DNA of 51,942 nt, taken from assembly GCF_000739615.1 (NCBI RefSeq), contig NZ_BATP01000052.1, positions 1 through 51,942 on the forward strand, in the 5' to 3' direction. Position 1 is the stretch's first letter. Each line of letters opens with the position of its first letter. Made by a program: the position numbers and the translations under genes. Below the pieces are notes generated by a model, which saw nothing but the letters and a program-made list of their open reading frames with translations, did no database searches and was not told where the DNA came from. This DNA is from Haloferula sp. BvORR071 (GTDB lineage: Bacteria > Verrucomicrobiota > Verrucomicrobiia > Verrucomicrobiales > Akkermansiaceae). Positions 15,812-24,698 of the stretch are shown here, piece by piece.

Positions 15812-16492
15812 TTAGAAGTTCTGCCGCACTCCCGGATTCCACTCCGAGATGCTCAGCGTCCCATCCAGGTTCACATCGAAGCGCGCGAACTTCGCCGCAA
15901 CCTTCAGGTCTGATGTCCCGCGCTTCAACCAGAAGGCAAACTCCGCCTGGGTGATGATCCCGTTGTTATCGAAGTCCGCCAGCTCGCGGATGCTGAAGGT
16001 CACCCGCGGCGTCTGCCCGTGGCGATAGGCGAGATACTCCTCCAGCGTGATCGACCCGCTCTCATCCAGGTCCGCACGCAGGAAGTTCCTCCGGATGTTC
16101 ACCATCGAGGTCCGCAGCCCGTTCACGGTCACGAACTCATCGAAGCTCAGCGAGCTGTCCAGCGAGGCCTCCGCGATCAGGAATTGCCGCTCCAGCTTGT
16201 TGTTGAAGCTCAGCGTGCCGTTGTAGATCAGGAATTCATTGAGCTGGACCGTACCGTTCACATTCGCATCCGCCAGTGCGAAGCGGCGATTCTGCGCCTT
16301 CAGGTTCAGGCCGGCCTCCAGCGTCGTGCTGAACTCCGCCTTGTCCAGGCTGCCGCTCGCATCCACATCCGCCGTCGTGAAGATGGTGGTGTCGAATACA
16401 ACTGCCGTGGAGGTGGCAGTCGTGGCGAGCATCAGGCCCAGCGGGGCGAGGATCGATGACAGGATCGTGGTGTATGGGTATCGTGGTTTCAT
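15812..16492 (-). CDS. Exported EF-hand calcium-binding protein
   Basis: The 226-aa product starts with a long basic signal peptide (MKPRYPYTTILSSILAPLGL, to about residue 31). At least six EF-hand-like loops follow: ADVDASGSLDKAEF, ADANVNGTVQLNEFL, AEASLDSSLSFDEFV, ADLDESGSITLEEYL, ADFDNNGIITQAEFA and FDVNLDGTLSISEW. Loops 1, 4, 5 and 6 keep the D-x-D/N-x-G-x-I/L-x-x-x-E ligands; loops 2 and 3 lack some. It likely binds calcium in the periplasm or outside the cell. Dockerin-like or signalling roles are possible but not shown. Confidence 0.82.
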   Translation of the reverse strand: MKPRYPYTTILSSILAPLGLMLATTATSTAVVFDTTIFTTADVDASGSLDKAEFSTTLEAGLNLKAQNRRFALADANVNGTVQLNEFLIYNGTLSFNNKLERQFLIAEASLDSSLSFDEFVTVNGLRTSMVNIRRNFLRADLDESGSITLEEYLAYRHGQTPRVTFSIRELADFDNNGIITQAEFAFWLKRGTSDLKVAAKFARFDVNLDGTLSISEWNPGVRQNF

Positions 16493-16750
16493 GGTGGGAC
16501 CCCTTTAGCAACGGTCGTGCCCTGAGCCAGGAATAGCCCCCGCGGATCTAACAAACCCTGCAATTGCAGGCATTCCAAGGCCTTGCCGCCCATCGCGCAC
16601 TCTCCGATGGCGATGCGAATTGCGAGCCCATGGTTTGCAGCTTGCGCATCCACATCCGCCTTTTCGCGGAAATGCGGGCAGCCTGCGCGGCGGCACGGCA
16701 ATTGCGAAGGAGTTTAATCGAATTCCAACAAACCAACCTCATTAACCGCC

Positions 16751-17326
16751 ATGACCACGACCCAAGCCCACAACGACAGCCTTCGCCTCTACCTCAATGA
16801 CATGATCGCCGTGGAGCGCGACATCGCGAATGCCGTGCGCGGCCAGCTCGGCGATGACCGCGTGCAAGGCCATATCGAACTCAGCGCCCTGCTCGACCGC
16901 ATCGTCACCGGCGCGGAGTCTCGCATCGCCCGCCTCAAGGAGCTCTCGAAGGAAGAAGGCGGCCAGCTCGGTGCCACCATCAAGGAAGGGGTGACCGCCG
17001 TCACCGGCAGCCTCGCCGGCGTCTATGACAAGTTCCGCCAGCACCCGCTCTCCCGCATGGTGCGGGATGATATTGCCGCCTTGGACGTCCTCGCCATCAG
17101 CTACTCCATGCTTCTCACCCTCGGCCTGGCCGCCGGGCATGCTGGCACCGCCATCCTCGCGGAGGAGGGTCTCAAGGATTGCCCGCCCATCATCGTCGCC
17201 CTCACCGGACTGCTGCCGGTGATCGTCGCCCAAGAACTCAGCGCGGATGCCCCACTGGCCAACCCCGCCGCCGCCCAGGTCGCTCAAGCCGCCATCCGCG
17301 AAGCATGGCAGGTCTCCTGCGGCTGA
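16751..17326 (+). CDS. Ferritin-like helical protein, possibly membrane associated
   Basis: A 191-aa product, MTTTQAHNDSLRLYLNDMIAVERD. Its first 80 residues read like a four-helix (ferritin-like/DUF892-type) segment (YLNDMIAVERDIANAVRGQL, LLDRIVTGAESRIARLKEL). The C-terminal half has hydrophobic stretches (AISYSMLLTLGLAAGHAG, PPIIVALTGLLPVIVAQEL). No di-iron ExxH pair is obvious. It is followed 117 bp later by the YihY-type gene. An envelope stress role would fit but is inference. Confidence 0.68.
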   Translation: MTTTQAHNDSLRLYLNDMIAVERDIANAVRGQLGDDRVQGHIELSALLDRIVTGAESRIARLKELSKEEGGQLGATIKEGVTAVTGSLAGVYDKFRQHPLSRMVRDDIAALDVLAISYSMLLTLGLAAGHAGTAILAEEGLKDCPPIIVALTGLLPVIVAQELSADAPLANPAAAQVAQAAIREAWQVSCG

Positions 17327-17443
17327 CAGCAACGCACCCGCCACCCGGCTCGTCGGGAAAGGGATCTCAATCTCAAATTTGAAATCTGAAATTTCAAATC
17401 GGCCTTTCCACCGCTCACCGATCACTCGGCACTCTGCCTTCCC

Positions 17444-18343
17444 ATGAACCCACGCGAAGAGTGGCTCACCCTCCGGCAGACCTTCACGGAGTTCCAGGAG
17501 GACAATGCCCTGCGTCTCAGCGCCGCGCTGGCTTACTACTCCGCCTTCTCCATCGCCCCGATCCTGCTCATCGCCATCGCGGTGGCCGGCATGGTCGCGG
17601 GCGATGAAGCGGTGCGCGGCAGTCTCTCCACAGAGCTCCGCTCCAGCCTCGGTCCCACCGGTGCGCTGGTCGTGGAGGATATGATCGCGCACGCTTGGCA
17701 AAAGGATCGCAATGCCTGGTCCGCCGTCATCGGTGTCATCATGTTGCTCTTCGGCGCGGGCGGCGTCTTCGGCCAGCTGCAGGAAGCGCTCAATACCGTC
17801 TGGGGCGTGAAGGCCAAGCCCGGCCAGGGCTTCGTCCGCATCCTCAAGGACCGCTTCATCTCCTACGCCATGGTCCTCGGCACCGGCTTCCTGCTGCTCA
17901 CCTCCATGCTCCTCACCGCCGCGATCGATGCCGCCAGCAAGTACGCTGCCTCCCACCTCCCGGTCGCGCCCCAGCTCTGGTACCTCGCCAATCTGGCATC
18001 CTCTTTTGCCATCATCACCGGCCTCTTCGCCGCCATCTTCAAGGTCATGCCCGATGTCAAACTCGGCTACCGCGACGTGATCACCGGTGCCGCCTTCACC
18101 GCCTTCCTTTTCGTCGCTGGCAAGACCGCCATCGGCTGGTACCTCGGCCGCGAATCCACCGCCTCGCCCTACGGCTCCGCCGGCGCCCTCGCCCTGGTGC
18201 TACTATGGGTCTACTACTCCGCTATCATCCTCCTCTTCGGCGCCGAGTTCACCCAAGTCCGCGCCGGCCGCCGCGGCAAGAAGATCGAACCCACCCCCAA
18301 CGCCCGCGAGCGCGAACCGGAAGTAGCCGGCCCGGAAAAGTAG
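17444..18343 (+). CDS. yihY: YihY/virulence factor BrkB family inner-membrane protein
   Basis: A 299-aa integral membrane protein. It has the family's order: an N-terminal amphipathic helix with DNALRLSAALAYYSAFSIAP (family consensus A-AL-YY--FS-AP), a first membrane segment (ILLIAIAVAGMV), and VIGVIMLLFGAGGVFGQLQEALNTVWGV, the conserved G-V-F-L--A-N--W signature. Four more membrane segments follow, ending in ALVLLWVYYSAIILLFGAEF, the typical last-helix motif. A charged tail follows. The family was once called RNase BN by mistake and its true role is unsettled (transport or envelope integrity). Confidence 0.88.
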   Translation: MNPREEWLTLRQTFTEFQEDNALRLSAALAYYSAFSIAPILLIAIAVAGMVAGDEAVRGSLSTELRSSLGPTGALVVEDMIAHAWQKDRNAWSAVIGVIMLLFGAGGVFGQLQEALNTVWGVKAKPGQGFVRILKDRFISYAMVLGTGFLLLTSMLLTAAIDAASKYAASHLPVAPQLWYLANLASSFAIITGLFAAIFKVMPDVKLGYRDVITGAAFTAFLFVAGKTAIGWYLGRESTASPYGSAGALALVLLWVYYSAIILLFGAEFTQVRAGRRGKKIEPTPNAREREPEVAGPEK

Positions 18344-18480
18344 TCCGCACAAGCTGTGTGCGGACGAAGCAGTTCCAGGGGACCGCCCCATGCCAGGCTG
18401 CTGGGAGCGCGGAGGCTCCGCCCCGCAGAACGGTCCCTAACAGCCCGCCACCAAGGACGGTCCAATGGGAACTCCGTTCC

Positions 18481-18999
18481 TTAACCTGCTTCAACGGTCA
18501 GGCGCAGCGCCAGGCAACTCTCAAGCCGCCGGCGTCTCCGCCCCCGCCACATCATCCCCCCGATCCACAAAACCAGATAGCCCGCCAGTGCCGGCCAAAG
18601 TGGGAATGTGAACCCACGAGTATCAATCGTGGAGAGGACCTCTTCGTTGCGTCTGCTGAATGGCACACTCGTCATCGAACTGCTCACTGCGGGAAACCAC
18701 GGGCAGCGCATATCCGAGCTCGAGACCGGACTGCGCTTAAAGGCCCCCCACGGCCGCGTCCCTGCAAAGCTGAATCCCGCGCCGTACCCGGATCCCGGCT
18801 TCACAACGTAAACCCTCTCGTAGCCGCGGACTTCGCACTTCGCGATGATCAACCCCACGGACTTCAAAGCGGGAACTCCCACACTCCGCTGCCAATAGGT
18901 CTCATGGTAACGCGAATCCCCCCACACCCAGAGCAGGAACACCGCCGGCATCAGCCCCAGCCAAAATCCCAGCGAGCGGTGGACGCGCAGCTTCATCAT
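18481..18999 (-). CDS. Membrane protein, tandem duplicate 1
   Basis: A 172-aa product, MMKLRVHRSLGFWLGLMPAV. It has one N-terminal membrane segment (about 10-28), a central soluble domain (SVGLIIAKCEVRGYERVYVV, GFSFAGTRPWGAFKRSP) and a C-terminal membrane segment (TFPLWPALAGYLVLWIGG). It is a close duplicate of the next gene upstream, sharing about three quarters of residues by eye. Its start overlaps that gene's stop by four bases. Unknown function; probably an outer face domain between two membrane helices. Confidence 0.72.
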   Translation of the reverse strand: MMKLRVHRSLGFWLGLMPAVFLLWVWGDSRYHETYWQRSVGVPALKSVGLIIAKCEVRGYERVYVVKPGSGYGAGFSFAGTRPWGAFKRSPVSSSDMRCPWFPAVSSSMTSVPFSRRNEEVLSTIDTRGFTFPLWPALAGYLVLWIGGMMWRGRRRRRLESCLALRLTVEAG

Positions 19000-19565
19000 G
19001 GCGATGCTTCTCCGGCATTCTCATCCACCATCACGACCGCCAGTCTCCGCTTCCTCCTCCCCCACCAAATCATCCCCCTGATCCACAAAACCAAATAGCC
19101 CGCCAGCGCCGGCCAAAGCGGGAATGTGAACCCACGCGTATCAATCGTGGAGATGACGTCCCCGTCGAACCTGGTGAAAGGATCACTCGTGCTCGTGCTA
19201 CTCGCTGCGGGGAACCACTGGCATGGCAGACCAGACTTCGGGACCGGACTGCGCTTGAAGGCCCCCCACGGCCGCGTCCCTGCAAAGCTGAACCCCGCGC
19301 CGAACGTAGGTCCCGGCTTCGGAACGTATTCCCTCTCGTAGCCGCGGACTTCGCACTTCGCGATGATCAACCCCACGGACTTCATAGCGGGAACTCCCAT
19401 ACTCCGCCGCCAATAGGTCTCATGGTAACGCGAATCCACCCACACCCACAGCAGGAACGCCGCTGGCATCAGCCCCAGCCAAAATCCCAGCGAGCGGTGC
19501 AATCGCATCCCCCGCATCCTGCGCGACTCCACCGCGGAATCAATGCGATTTGAGTTATCTGCCAC
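18996..19565 (-). CDS. Membrane protein, tandem duplicate 2
   Basis: A 189-aa paralogue of the downstream product with the same layout (HRSLGFWLGLMPAAFLLWVW, CEVRGYEREYVPKPGP, STIDTRGFTFPLWPALAGY). Similarity starts at MRLHRSLG (ATG at about 19508), so the true start may be there and the first 20 residues of the longer version may be untranslated. The pair arose by recent tandem duplication, since even the DNA is near-identical over long stretches (for example 18731-18790 versus 19250-19310). Confidence 0.7.
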   Translation of the reverse strand: MADNSNRIDSAVESRRMRGMRLHRSLGFWLGLMPAAFLLWVWVDSRYHETYWRRSMGVPAMKSVGLIIAKCEVRGYEREYVPKPGPTFGAGFSFAGTRPWGAFKRSPVPKSGLPCQWFPAASSTSTSDPFTRFDGDVISTIDTRGFTFPLWPALAGYLVLWIRGMIWWGRRKRRLAVVMVDENAGEASP

Positions 19566-19590
19566 GGCCGCAGGGCAGGGGAGTACCCGC

Positions 19591-19956
19591 TCAGCCCCAC
19601 TTCCCTTCCATCCAGTCAGAAAGCCAGGACATCAGCAGCGGCAGCACCAGGATGAGCCACCCCAAGCAGCGGATAAAGCGTGCCCCGATCTCGCCGCGAT
19701 AGACCCGGTCGAAGGGTCCCTCCGGCTTCCACCGCGCCTCCGCCGAGGCACTGCGGCTCAGCAAGTCCGCGCACCAGATCGGGAACAGCCCGGCGTAACC
19801 TATCTCGTCGTGCCCCGTCAGCACCGGTGGCCAGCCGTGGTGATTCTGCAGGTAGAGGTAGAGATAGTAGGCCCCCACCACCATCAGCGAAGCGATCCGA
19901 TGGGTCCACTGCTCCCAATGGGTCGCATAGTCGCCTTCCATCTTCATGCTTCCCAT
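19591..19956 (-). CDS. Small membrane protein, 121 aa
   Basis: ATG 19956 is preceded by AAAGGAG about 7 bp upstream. This decides the start over a longer frame to 20010. The product MGSMKMEGDYATHWEQWTHR has two hydrophobic segments (IASLMVVGAYYLYLYL and CLGWLILVLPLLMSWLSDW) separated by a loop with WPPVLTGHDEIGYAGLFP. Unknown function. Confidence 0.66.
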   Translation of the reverse strand: MGSMKMEGDYATHWEQWTHRIASLMVVGAYYLYLYLQNHHGWPPVLTGHDEIGYAGLFPIWCADLLSRSASAEARWKPEGPFDRVYRGEIGARFIRCLGWLILVLPLLMSWLSDWMEGKWG

Positions 19957-20104
19957 GGCTGCTCCTTTCCTTCCTTTCGCACCCACTGAAGCACGGGAGC
20001 CAGCGTCCAAACCAGCTCCCAGTTTGGAATCACCGGCTCACCGCCGCCTCCCCGATCTCAAATCCAATCTCAAATTTGAAATCCGAGATCCCATCCTTCA
20101 CCGC

Positions 20105-20453
20105 TCAAGCCTCCTCGCCATCCTCATCCTTCCGCACTGGCCGCGCGGCTGCCAGCAACGCTGCCGCCGCCGTGACACTCCCGATCAAGACTGCCTCCGC
20201 CGCATAGTTCCCCACATCCATCACGGCTGGTCCTGAGTACAATTGGCGCGTCATCGTCGGCCTGCCATCGATCATGAGTTGGACCTGCACCGGCACATTC
20301 TCCACGCGATTGAAAGTATCCGAGAAGACCGATGCCCGGCCCAGATCCTCCGGCTGATCCCCCGTGCTCAGCCGCGGCGGCTGGAAGCTATGCAAGGCCA
20401 GCAACACCAGCCCCGCGACAATGATCATTCGAACCGGTCCAATTCCATTCATA
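20105..20453 (-). CDS. Small exported or membrane hypothetical, 115 aa
   Basis: ATG 20453 yields MNGIGPVRMIIVAGLVLLAL, with a hydrophobic segment at residues 9-22. A short soluble part (NRVENVPVQVQLMIDGRPTM) and a second hydrophobic segment (AAEAVLIGSVTAAAALLAAA) follow, with an acidic tail DEDGEEA. A second ATG (20429) begins just before the first hydrophobic segment. The longer frame to 20560 is not supported by composition. No family recognised. Confidence 0.58.
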
Positions 20454-20621
20454 GCGTGATAGATCAAATCCTCGCCCCCTTCTCCACCATCGCCCTCCCG
20501 ATGTCCAGCCCCCCGCCGGGCAGCCCCACAGTACCCTAAGGCCCTGCGGAGGGCGGACACTCCTGTCCGCCCAAACCTCCCAAGCTCACCCTAGTCCGGA
20601 AACCACCGACGCCATCACTTC

Positions 20622-20883
20622 CGTGTATTCCGAGTATTCCGTGGTTACCCTCTCCGGCTGTTTAGATCCGTGCCCGTTCCCGGTCTGGAAATGGGAACCA
20701 CGGATGAACACAGATGGACACGGATGAAAGGCAAGGATCATGAAACCCAGCCCATTCTAAATCCGTGCTCATCCGCGACATCCGTGGTTTGATCTTCTGC
20801 TGCTCAGATTTCGCGGCCTTTCGCGGTTCCTTCTTCTCCCCATTCGTTGGATTCGCCTGATCCGTGGTGCCGCCACTTGCCTT
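20622..20883. repeat. CCACGGAT/ACGGATG intergenic repeat, copy 2
   Basis: Contains, in order: CCGTGTATTCCG-AGTATTCCGTGGTT, a TCCGGCTGTTTAGATCCG box, the inverted-repeat core (about 20696-20792) with AACCACGGATGAACACAGAT, a CAAGGATCATGAAACCC centre and ATCCGTGGTTT, then TTTCGCGGCCTTTCGCGGTT and GATTCGCCTGATCCGTGGTGCC. The same boxes in the same order recur near 27337, 37048 and 48105. Confidence 0.8.
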
Positions 20884-20938
20884 GCCCGCGAGTTCCCGCC
20901 TTTACACCTCTCCTGTTTCCCCTATCTCATCCCTCTGT

Positions 20939-22071
20939 ATGAAACCCCTATCTGCTGCCGGCCTTGCGCTTGGCAGCCTCGCCCTCGGCATCCTCCTCGG
21001 CAAGGGCCCGATGTCCTCCGCCGGCCAGGCGAAGGACGGCGCCGCCGCATCCGCCGATGCGGAGGCCGCGCCGCCAAGTCCACCCGCAGCGCCCCTGCCT
21101 CCCTCCACCCCGGCGTCGCCACCATCCGCCAGGCAGAGCCCGGCGAGCTTGCGGGCCTCACCGAGCAGGCCGCGACCATGAGCGATCCCGTGGAGATCCA
21201 GCGCCTCCTCTCCGAGTGCCTGCTCCACATGACCGCGGAGAACTGGCGCGATGTCATCGCCACCTTCAACAAGATCTCCATCGAGAGCGGCCGCGATCCC
21301 GCGGATGCGTGGAAGCTCTCGCTCTTCCGCTCCGGTCAGGTCGCCGGTGCCGAGGCCATGGATAGCTTCCTGAATGAGAACTTCCCCAAGGCCGGAACCC
21401 CCTGCTGGCAGACCCTCTACGGCTGGGCCTCGAAGGATCCCCACGCTGCGCTCGATTGGGTCAAGAAGGCCGAGGCCACCGGTCACCCATCCAGCCCCGG
21501 CCATTACGGTGCCATCATCTCCGGCACCGCCCTCAGCGATCCCCAGGCCGCGCTCAAGCTGTTAGAAGAAATCCCTGCCGCCATGCGCAAGAACTGCGCC
21601 GGCAACCTGGTCTGGAATGTCGTCCAGAATGGCGGCACCCCGGCGCTCGATTCCGTGCTCAAGTATGCCTCCACCCTCGACGCCACGGACTCCGACAACA
21701 AGAAGCTCGCCGACGAACTCTTCTACGAGACCAGCGAGAAGCTCCTCTGGCAGGCCGACCACGCCCGCGATGTCCAGCAAGGCTGCGATGTCGTGCTCAA
21801 GCTCGCCCAGTATGGCCGCGACCCAAATGAACTCACCGGCGCGTTGATCCGCAAGTACCGCTGGTACGCCATGTCCGAGAAGCTGAACATCCTCGAGACC
21901 GTCCGCACCGGCATCTCCGGCACCGAGCTCGAGCTGCCCTCCCTCGCCTCCGCCGTCATGAATACCATGAGCGGCGATGGCGACCGCGTCGCCGTCCGCG
22001 AGTGGATCGACAAGCACCCCGACTCTCCGCTCATCCCGCACCTCCAGTCTCGTCTGCCCAGCGGCCCGTGA
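20939..22071 (+). pseudogene. Secreted helical-repeat protein with an apparent one-base deletion
   Basis: A signal peptide starts at ATG 20939 (MKPLSAAGLALGSLALGILL) and its frame runs into Pro-rich nonsense from about 21072. The protein-like sequence continues in the -1 frame (AKSTRSAPASLHPGVATIRQ, AEPGELAGLTEQAATMSDP) and on to 22071, ending LQSRLPSGP. The switch lies within the GC-rich 21058-21080. The C-terminal part has WQTLYGWASKDPHAALDWV and SDPQAALKLLEEIP, the DPxAAL-W repeat type also present at 34-46 kb. Restoring one base gives a protein of about 378 aa. It is a sequencing error or a recent pseudogene. An ATG at 21178 could start a cytosolic 297-aa version, but this lacks the signal peptide. 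Confidence 0.68.
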
Positions 22072-22197
22072 GCTCGCATCTCTTCCTGGGAGCGCGGCGG
22101 CTCCGCCCCGCTTGGACGGTCGTGCGAACGAACCCTTGGAGGCCGCCTCGAATGGCGCGGAGTTAAGACCGGTCTACGACTACCGAGAGCGCTATGT

Positions 22198-22374
22198 GGA
22201 GTGCGGTGGCACGACACCGCTTTGGCTCCGGGTTGGTGATGTTGTGGCAAACGGCTCCGGATTGCCCGGGAGTGAGCTTGGCGGTGGGCGCTTCGTTCAC
22301 GCTGCGGGGAAGGGCCGGGAATTGAAGAATGCCAGCGCTCCCGCAGCCAAAGCGGTGTCGTGCCACCGCACTCC
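22198..22374. mobile_element. MITE/REP-like element with perfect 30-bp terminal inverted repeats
   Basis: 22198-22227 (starting GGAGTGCGGTGGCACGACAC) and 22345-22374 (ending TGTCGTGCCACCGCACTCC) are exact reverse complements over 30 bp, with 117 bp between them. No open frame of note is inside. Such non-coding inverted-repeat units spread by transposases encoded elsewhere; no obvious target duplication was seen at the ends. The neighbouring 22072-22190 carries a different short repeat (GGGAGCGCGG-GGCTCCGCCCCGC, also near 18399), and 22381-22725 holds nothing recognisable. Confidence 0.68.
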
Positions 22375-22725
22375 ATAGGACGCTCCCTGGATTCGGCATC
22401 CGCTGGAGCGCCCGGCCCAGAAGGTGATCGAGCGGTGCAGCGCGGGCTTCATCTGAGGCCTCTCTAACACTTCATTCCACATCCGGGAATTCCGCATTCT
22501 TCATTTGTCCGCGCCGGGGGCCCCGGCTGCGGGTCAAACGAGTATCGGACTTTGTGCAAGGGAGCATCGGAAGTCTTCCGCCTGCCGGGCTATTATACGG
22601 CCTCGCGCGAGCTCCCCGATTCCTTCCTGATCCGGCATTCCAAAAATACCTTCCGCCGCCGATTTGACGGCTAACAATTTCGGGTGCATCTTTCCCGACG
22701 CTACACTTCACCCATCTCTTTCCAT

Positions 22726-22935
22726 ATGGCTTCCCACTGGCCATCCCAAAACCCCTCGGCCTCTACCGCTCCTACGGCAGGCCGAAGCGCGAGCCCGTGC
22801 GACTCGCTCCTATCCCTGAGCTCGGCGCAATTCGACCAGCTCCTAGGGGACTTCCTCGCTAGCCTGCGCGAAGTCCGCCGTCTCAAGGAAGAACTCCAGC
22901 GCCGTCGCAGCGCCACCGGCCCCGCGGCGAAGTAG
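22726..22935 (+). CDS. Small hypothetical protein, 69 aa
   Basis: From ATG 22726: MASHWPSQNPSASTAPTAGR, a Ser/Pro/Ala-rich start, then SAQFDQLLGDFLASLREVRR and LKEELQRRRS, an amphipathic helix. Codon use fits the neighbours. An earlier start at 22684 is possible. Low information; the helix gives the only support for coding. Confidence 0.45.
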   Translation: MASHWPSQNPSASTAPTAGRSASPCDSLLSLSSAQFDQLLGDFLASLREVRRLKEELQRRRSATGPAAK

Positions 22936-23035
22936 TCCACCGGATCGGCAGCGCGGCTCTTCAAGCCGCTTGGACATTCGTGCGAACCCATCCCGCGTCC
23001 CCGCTCCAGGCCCCCTCCTGCCGCCTACCGCTCAC

Positions 23036-23067
23036 AAAAAAAGCCATCCCCACGATAGGGGATGGCT
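23036..23067 (-). terminator. Rho-independent terminator of the porin-like gene
   Basis: On the minus strand AGCCATCCCC-tatcgt-GGGGATGGCT (perfect 10-bp stem) is followed by seven T. It lies about 75 bp after the stop of the 23140-23730 gene. A T-run (about 23084-23090) on the other strand after GCCACTGCAAATGGC may make the region bidirectional. Confidence 0.82.
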
Positions 23068-23139
23068 GCCACTGCAAATGGCGTTTTTTTGTCGATGCGC
23101 TAGGAAATCAACCGAATTACTAGAGCCGTGTGACTTCGC

Positions 23140-23730
23140 TTAGAAGTTGAAGCGGATGCCTGCTCCCAAGCCCACGTCGTCGAGGTTGTCGAGCTTCGCG
23201 CCGAAGAGGCTCACGTCGTCCATCCACATGTAGCGGACACCGGCGTAAGTCTCGAAGCTCGGGCTGAACTTATAAACCACCCCGGCGAAGGCCTGAGCGG
23301 TGAAGACCCAGTCGTCATCGCTAGCCAGACCGGCGCTCAGGTCCACGCTCGATGCACCCAGGCCGAGACCAGCATAGGCGCCGAACTTGTCGTTGAACAT
23401 GTGCGTGTACTTGTAGTTCAGGGTGATCGGCACGATGTCGATGTCGATGTTCACCAGGAAGGGGAAGGTGGTCTGCTCTTCACCCATCCAGCCGGATTCC
23501 AGGAACAGCGCGGAGCCGTTGCCGAAGTCGTAACCGAAGTGGCCGTTGTAAAAGGCTTCCTCCGCATCGAACATATAGTCCACTCCACCACCGAGGAACC
23601 AGTGCGGATCACTCACCGAGGAATACGATGGCGTGGTCTGCTGCGTGGTCGTCGTCTGGGTATAGTCTCCCGCCTGGGAAACCGCTGCGCCCATGAGGAG
23701 GGCTGTGCTGATGGCAATCGTAGTTTTCAT
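23140..23730 (-). CDS. Outer-membrane beta-barrel protein
   Basis: ATG 23730 gives MKTTIAISTALLMGAAVSQA, a clean signal peptide, then a Thr/Gln-rich linker and an eight-stranded-type barrel: WFLGGGVDYMFDAEEAFYNG, FGAYAGLGLGASSVDLS, FTAQAFAGVVYKFSPSFETY, AGVRYMWMDD. The end is GLGAGIRFNF with a terminal Phe, the outer-membrane insertion signal. The pattern is that of small OmpA/OmpW-like barrels or opacity-type porins. 23731-24132 upstream is AT-richer and likely holds its promoter, including two copies of GCAAAGTGCATGC (about 23785 and 23912). Confidence 0.82.
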   Translation of the reverse strand: MKTTIAISTALLMGAAVSQAGDYTQTTTTQQTTPSYSSVSDPHWFLGGGVDYMFDAEEAFYNGHFGYDFGNGSALFLESGWMGEEQTTFPFLVNIDIDIVPITLNYKYTHMFNDKFGAYAGLGLGASSVDLSAGLASDDDWVFTAQAFAGVVYKFSPSFETYAGVRYMWMDDVSLFGAKLDNLDDVGLGAGIRFNF

Positions 23731-24177
23731 GGTCAGTAGCTGCGTGTGGTGAGAAAAGATTCTCATCGTCCAGTTCGCTCAGCAAAGTGCATGCCTCTCC
23801 TTCGTTTTGATCGATAATCCTATGTCCATCAATGATTTGCCATCTGGTCCGGCTAGGCAAGGGACCGCTAGAAAACGGACAAATGCACTGCCTGAACCTG
23901 TAGCCGCTGCAAAGTGCATGCGTCATTTTTCCCGACCGCTCGCTAAGCCAGCAGCAGTCCGGCAAGCGACACCACGCCGCCCGTCCACGCATGAATCCAT
24001 CGTCCAAATGCGAAGCGGAGGCCTCATGTTTTCTACTAGGGATGTAATACTAAGCTAAGTAATCAATGCAGCGGAACGACGATGCGGACCCGCGGACGAC
24101 TACGTTAGACTAAGTAATCCGCGTACGCTTGCGTGCCGGATTTCCCTCGCACGCGCTTCTCATTGTGGCAGGGTGCA

Positions 24178-24366
24178 ATGGCTGGCCTCCCCGTGGCGAG
24201 TTCCGCCGCCACCGGCGTCAGGTGGGTTTTCGAATCATTCCTCCTCATCAAACACAACTACCGCTATTTTGCGCGGCGGCCCTTCAGTCCCCTCTGGTGG
24301 GAAGCTGCCCTGCTGATCGGGCTACTGTCCTTTCTCCTGGCAATAGTGCCGCAACTCCTCCGCTGA
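24178..24366 (+). CDS. Very small membrane protein, 62 aa
   Basis: From ATG 24178: MAGLPVASSAATGVRWVFES, then SPLWWEAALLIGLLSFLLAI-VPQLLR, one clear C-terminal membrane segment. A GTG at 24133 could add 15 residues. It ends 2 bp before the ATG of the WYL-like gene, so the two may be co-transcribed. Two copies of CTAAGTAATC upstream (24054-24063 and 24112-24121) could belong to its promoter. Confidence 0.45.
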   Translation: MAGLPVASSAATGVRWVFESFLLIKHNYRYFARRPFSPLWWEAALLIGLLSFLLAIVPQLLR

Positions 24367-24368
24367 AG

Positions 24369-24677
24369 ATGCCCAAGCTACCATCGCCCGTGCCGATGTC
24401 TGAGCTGCGGGCCGCCATCGCCGCGCAGAGAGTGATCGTGGTCTGGCACCAGGGAGAAGAAATCGAGATCGAGCCGCACGCCCTCTTGCAGGCCGCGAAA
24501 ACCCACGCGCTCGTCCTCGCTGCGTGCAAGCCCAGTGACCGGATGGGTCCATGGCGCTTCTATCGTTTCGCCGAGATTCGCGGCCTGCAGTTGCGGGATG
24601 AATTCTTCGACCGCCGCACGGATCTACCTGAATTCGTTCCCGTCGCCCGGCCTAACAAAACTTCGCGCGGACTCTAA
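24369..24677 (+). CDS. Small WYL-domain-like protein 1
   Basis: From ATG 24369, 102 aa. LRAAIAAQRVIVVWHQGEEI is followed by EIEPHALLQAAKTHALVLAA and WRFYRFAEIRGLQLRDEFFD. The order of a strand, an 'I-P-L' segment, 'LVL-A-' and a final R-F-R-I--L---F matches the WYL ligand-sensing domain, which is usually attached to a DNA-binding helix-turn-helix. Here it stands alone. The product of 25577-25903 is a diverged relative. Possible role: a sensor acting with another protein; unproven. Confidence 0.6.
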   Translation: MPKLPSPVPMSELRAAIAAQRVIVVWHQGEEIEIEPHALLQAAKTHALVLAACKPSDRMGPWRFYRFAEIRGLQLRDEFFDRRTDLPEFVPVARPNKTSRGL

Positions 24678-24698
24678 CGGGTCTGGGCCAATCCCCAC

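Noticed and set aside
16742..17956. 404-codon minus-strand frame
   Set aside because: It covers two good plus-strand genes including the YihY-type protein, and its product is Gly/Asp/Glu/His-rich without any pattern.
17695..19098. 467-codon plus-strand frame
   Set aside because: Arg/His/Pro-rich shadow crossing the YihY gene in another frame and the opposite-strand duplicate pair.
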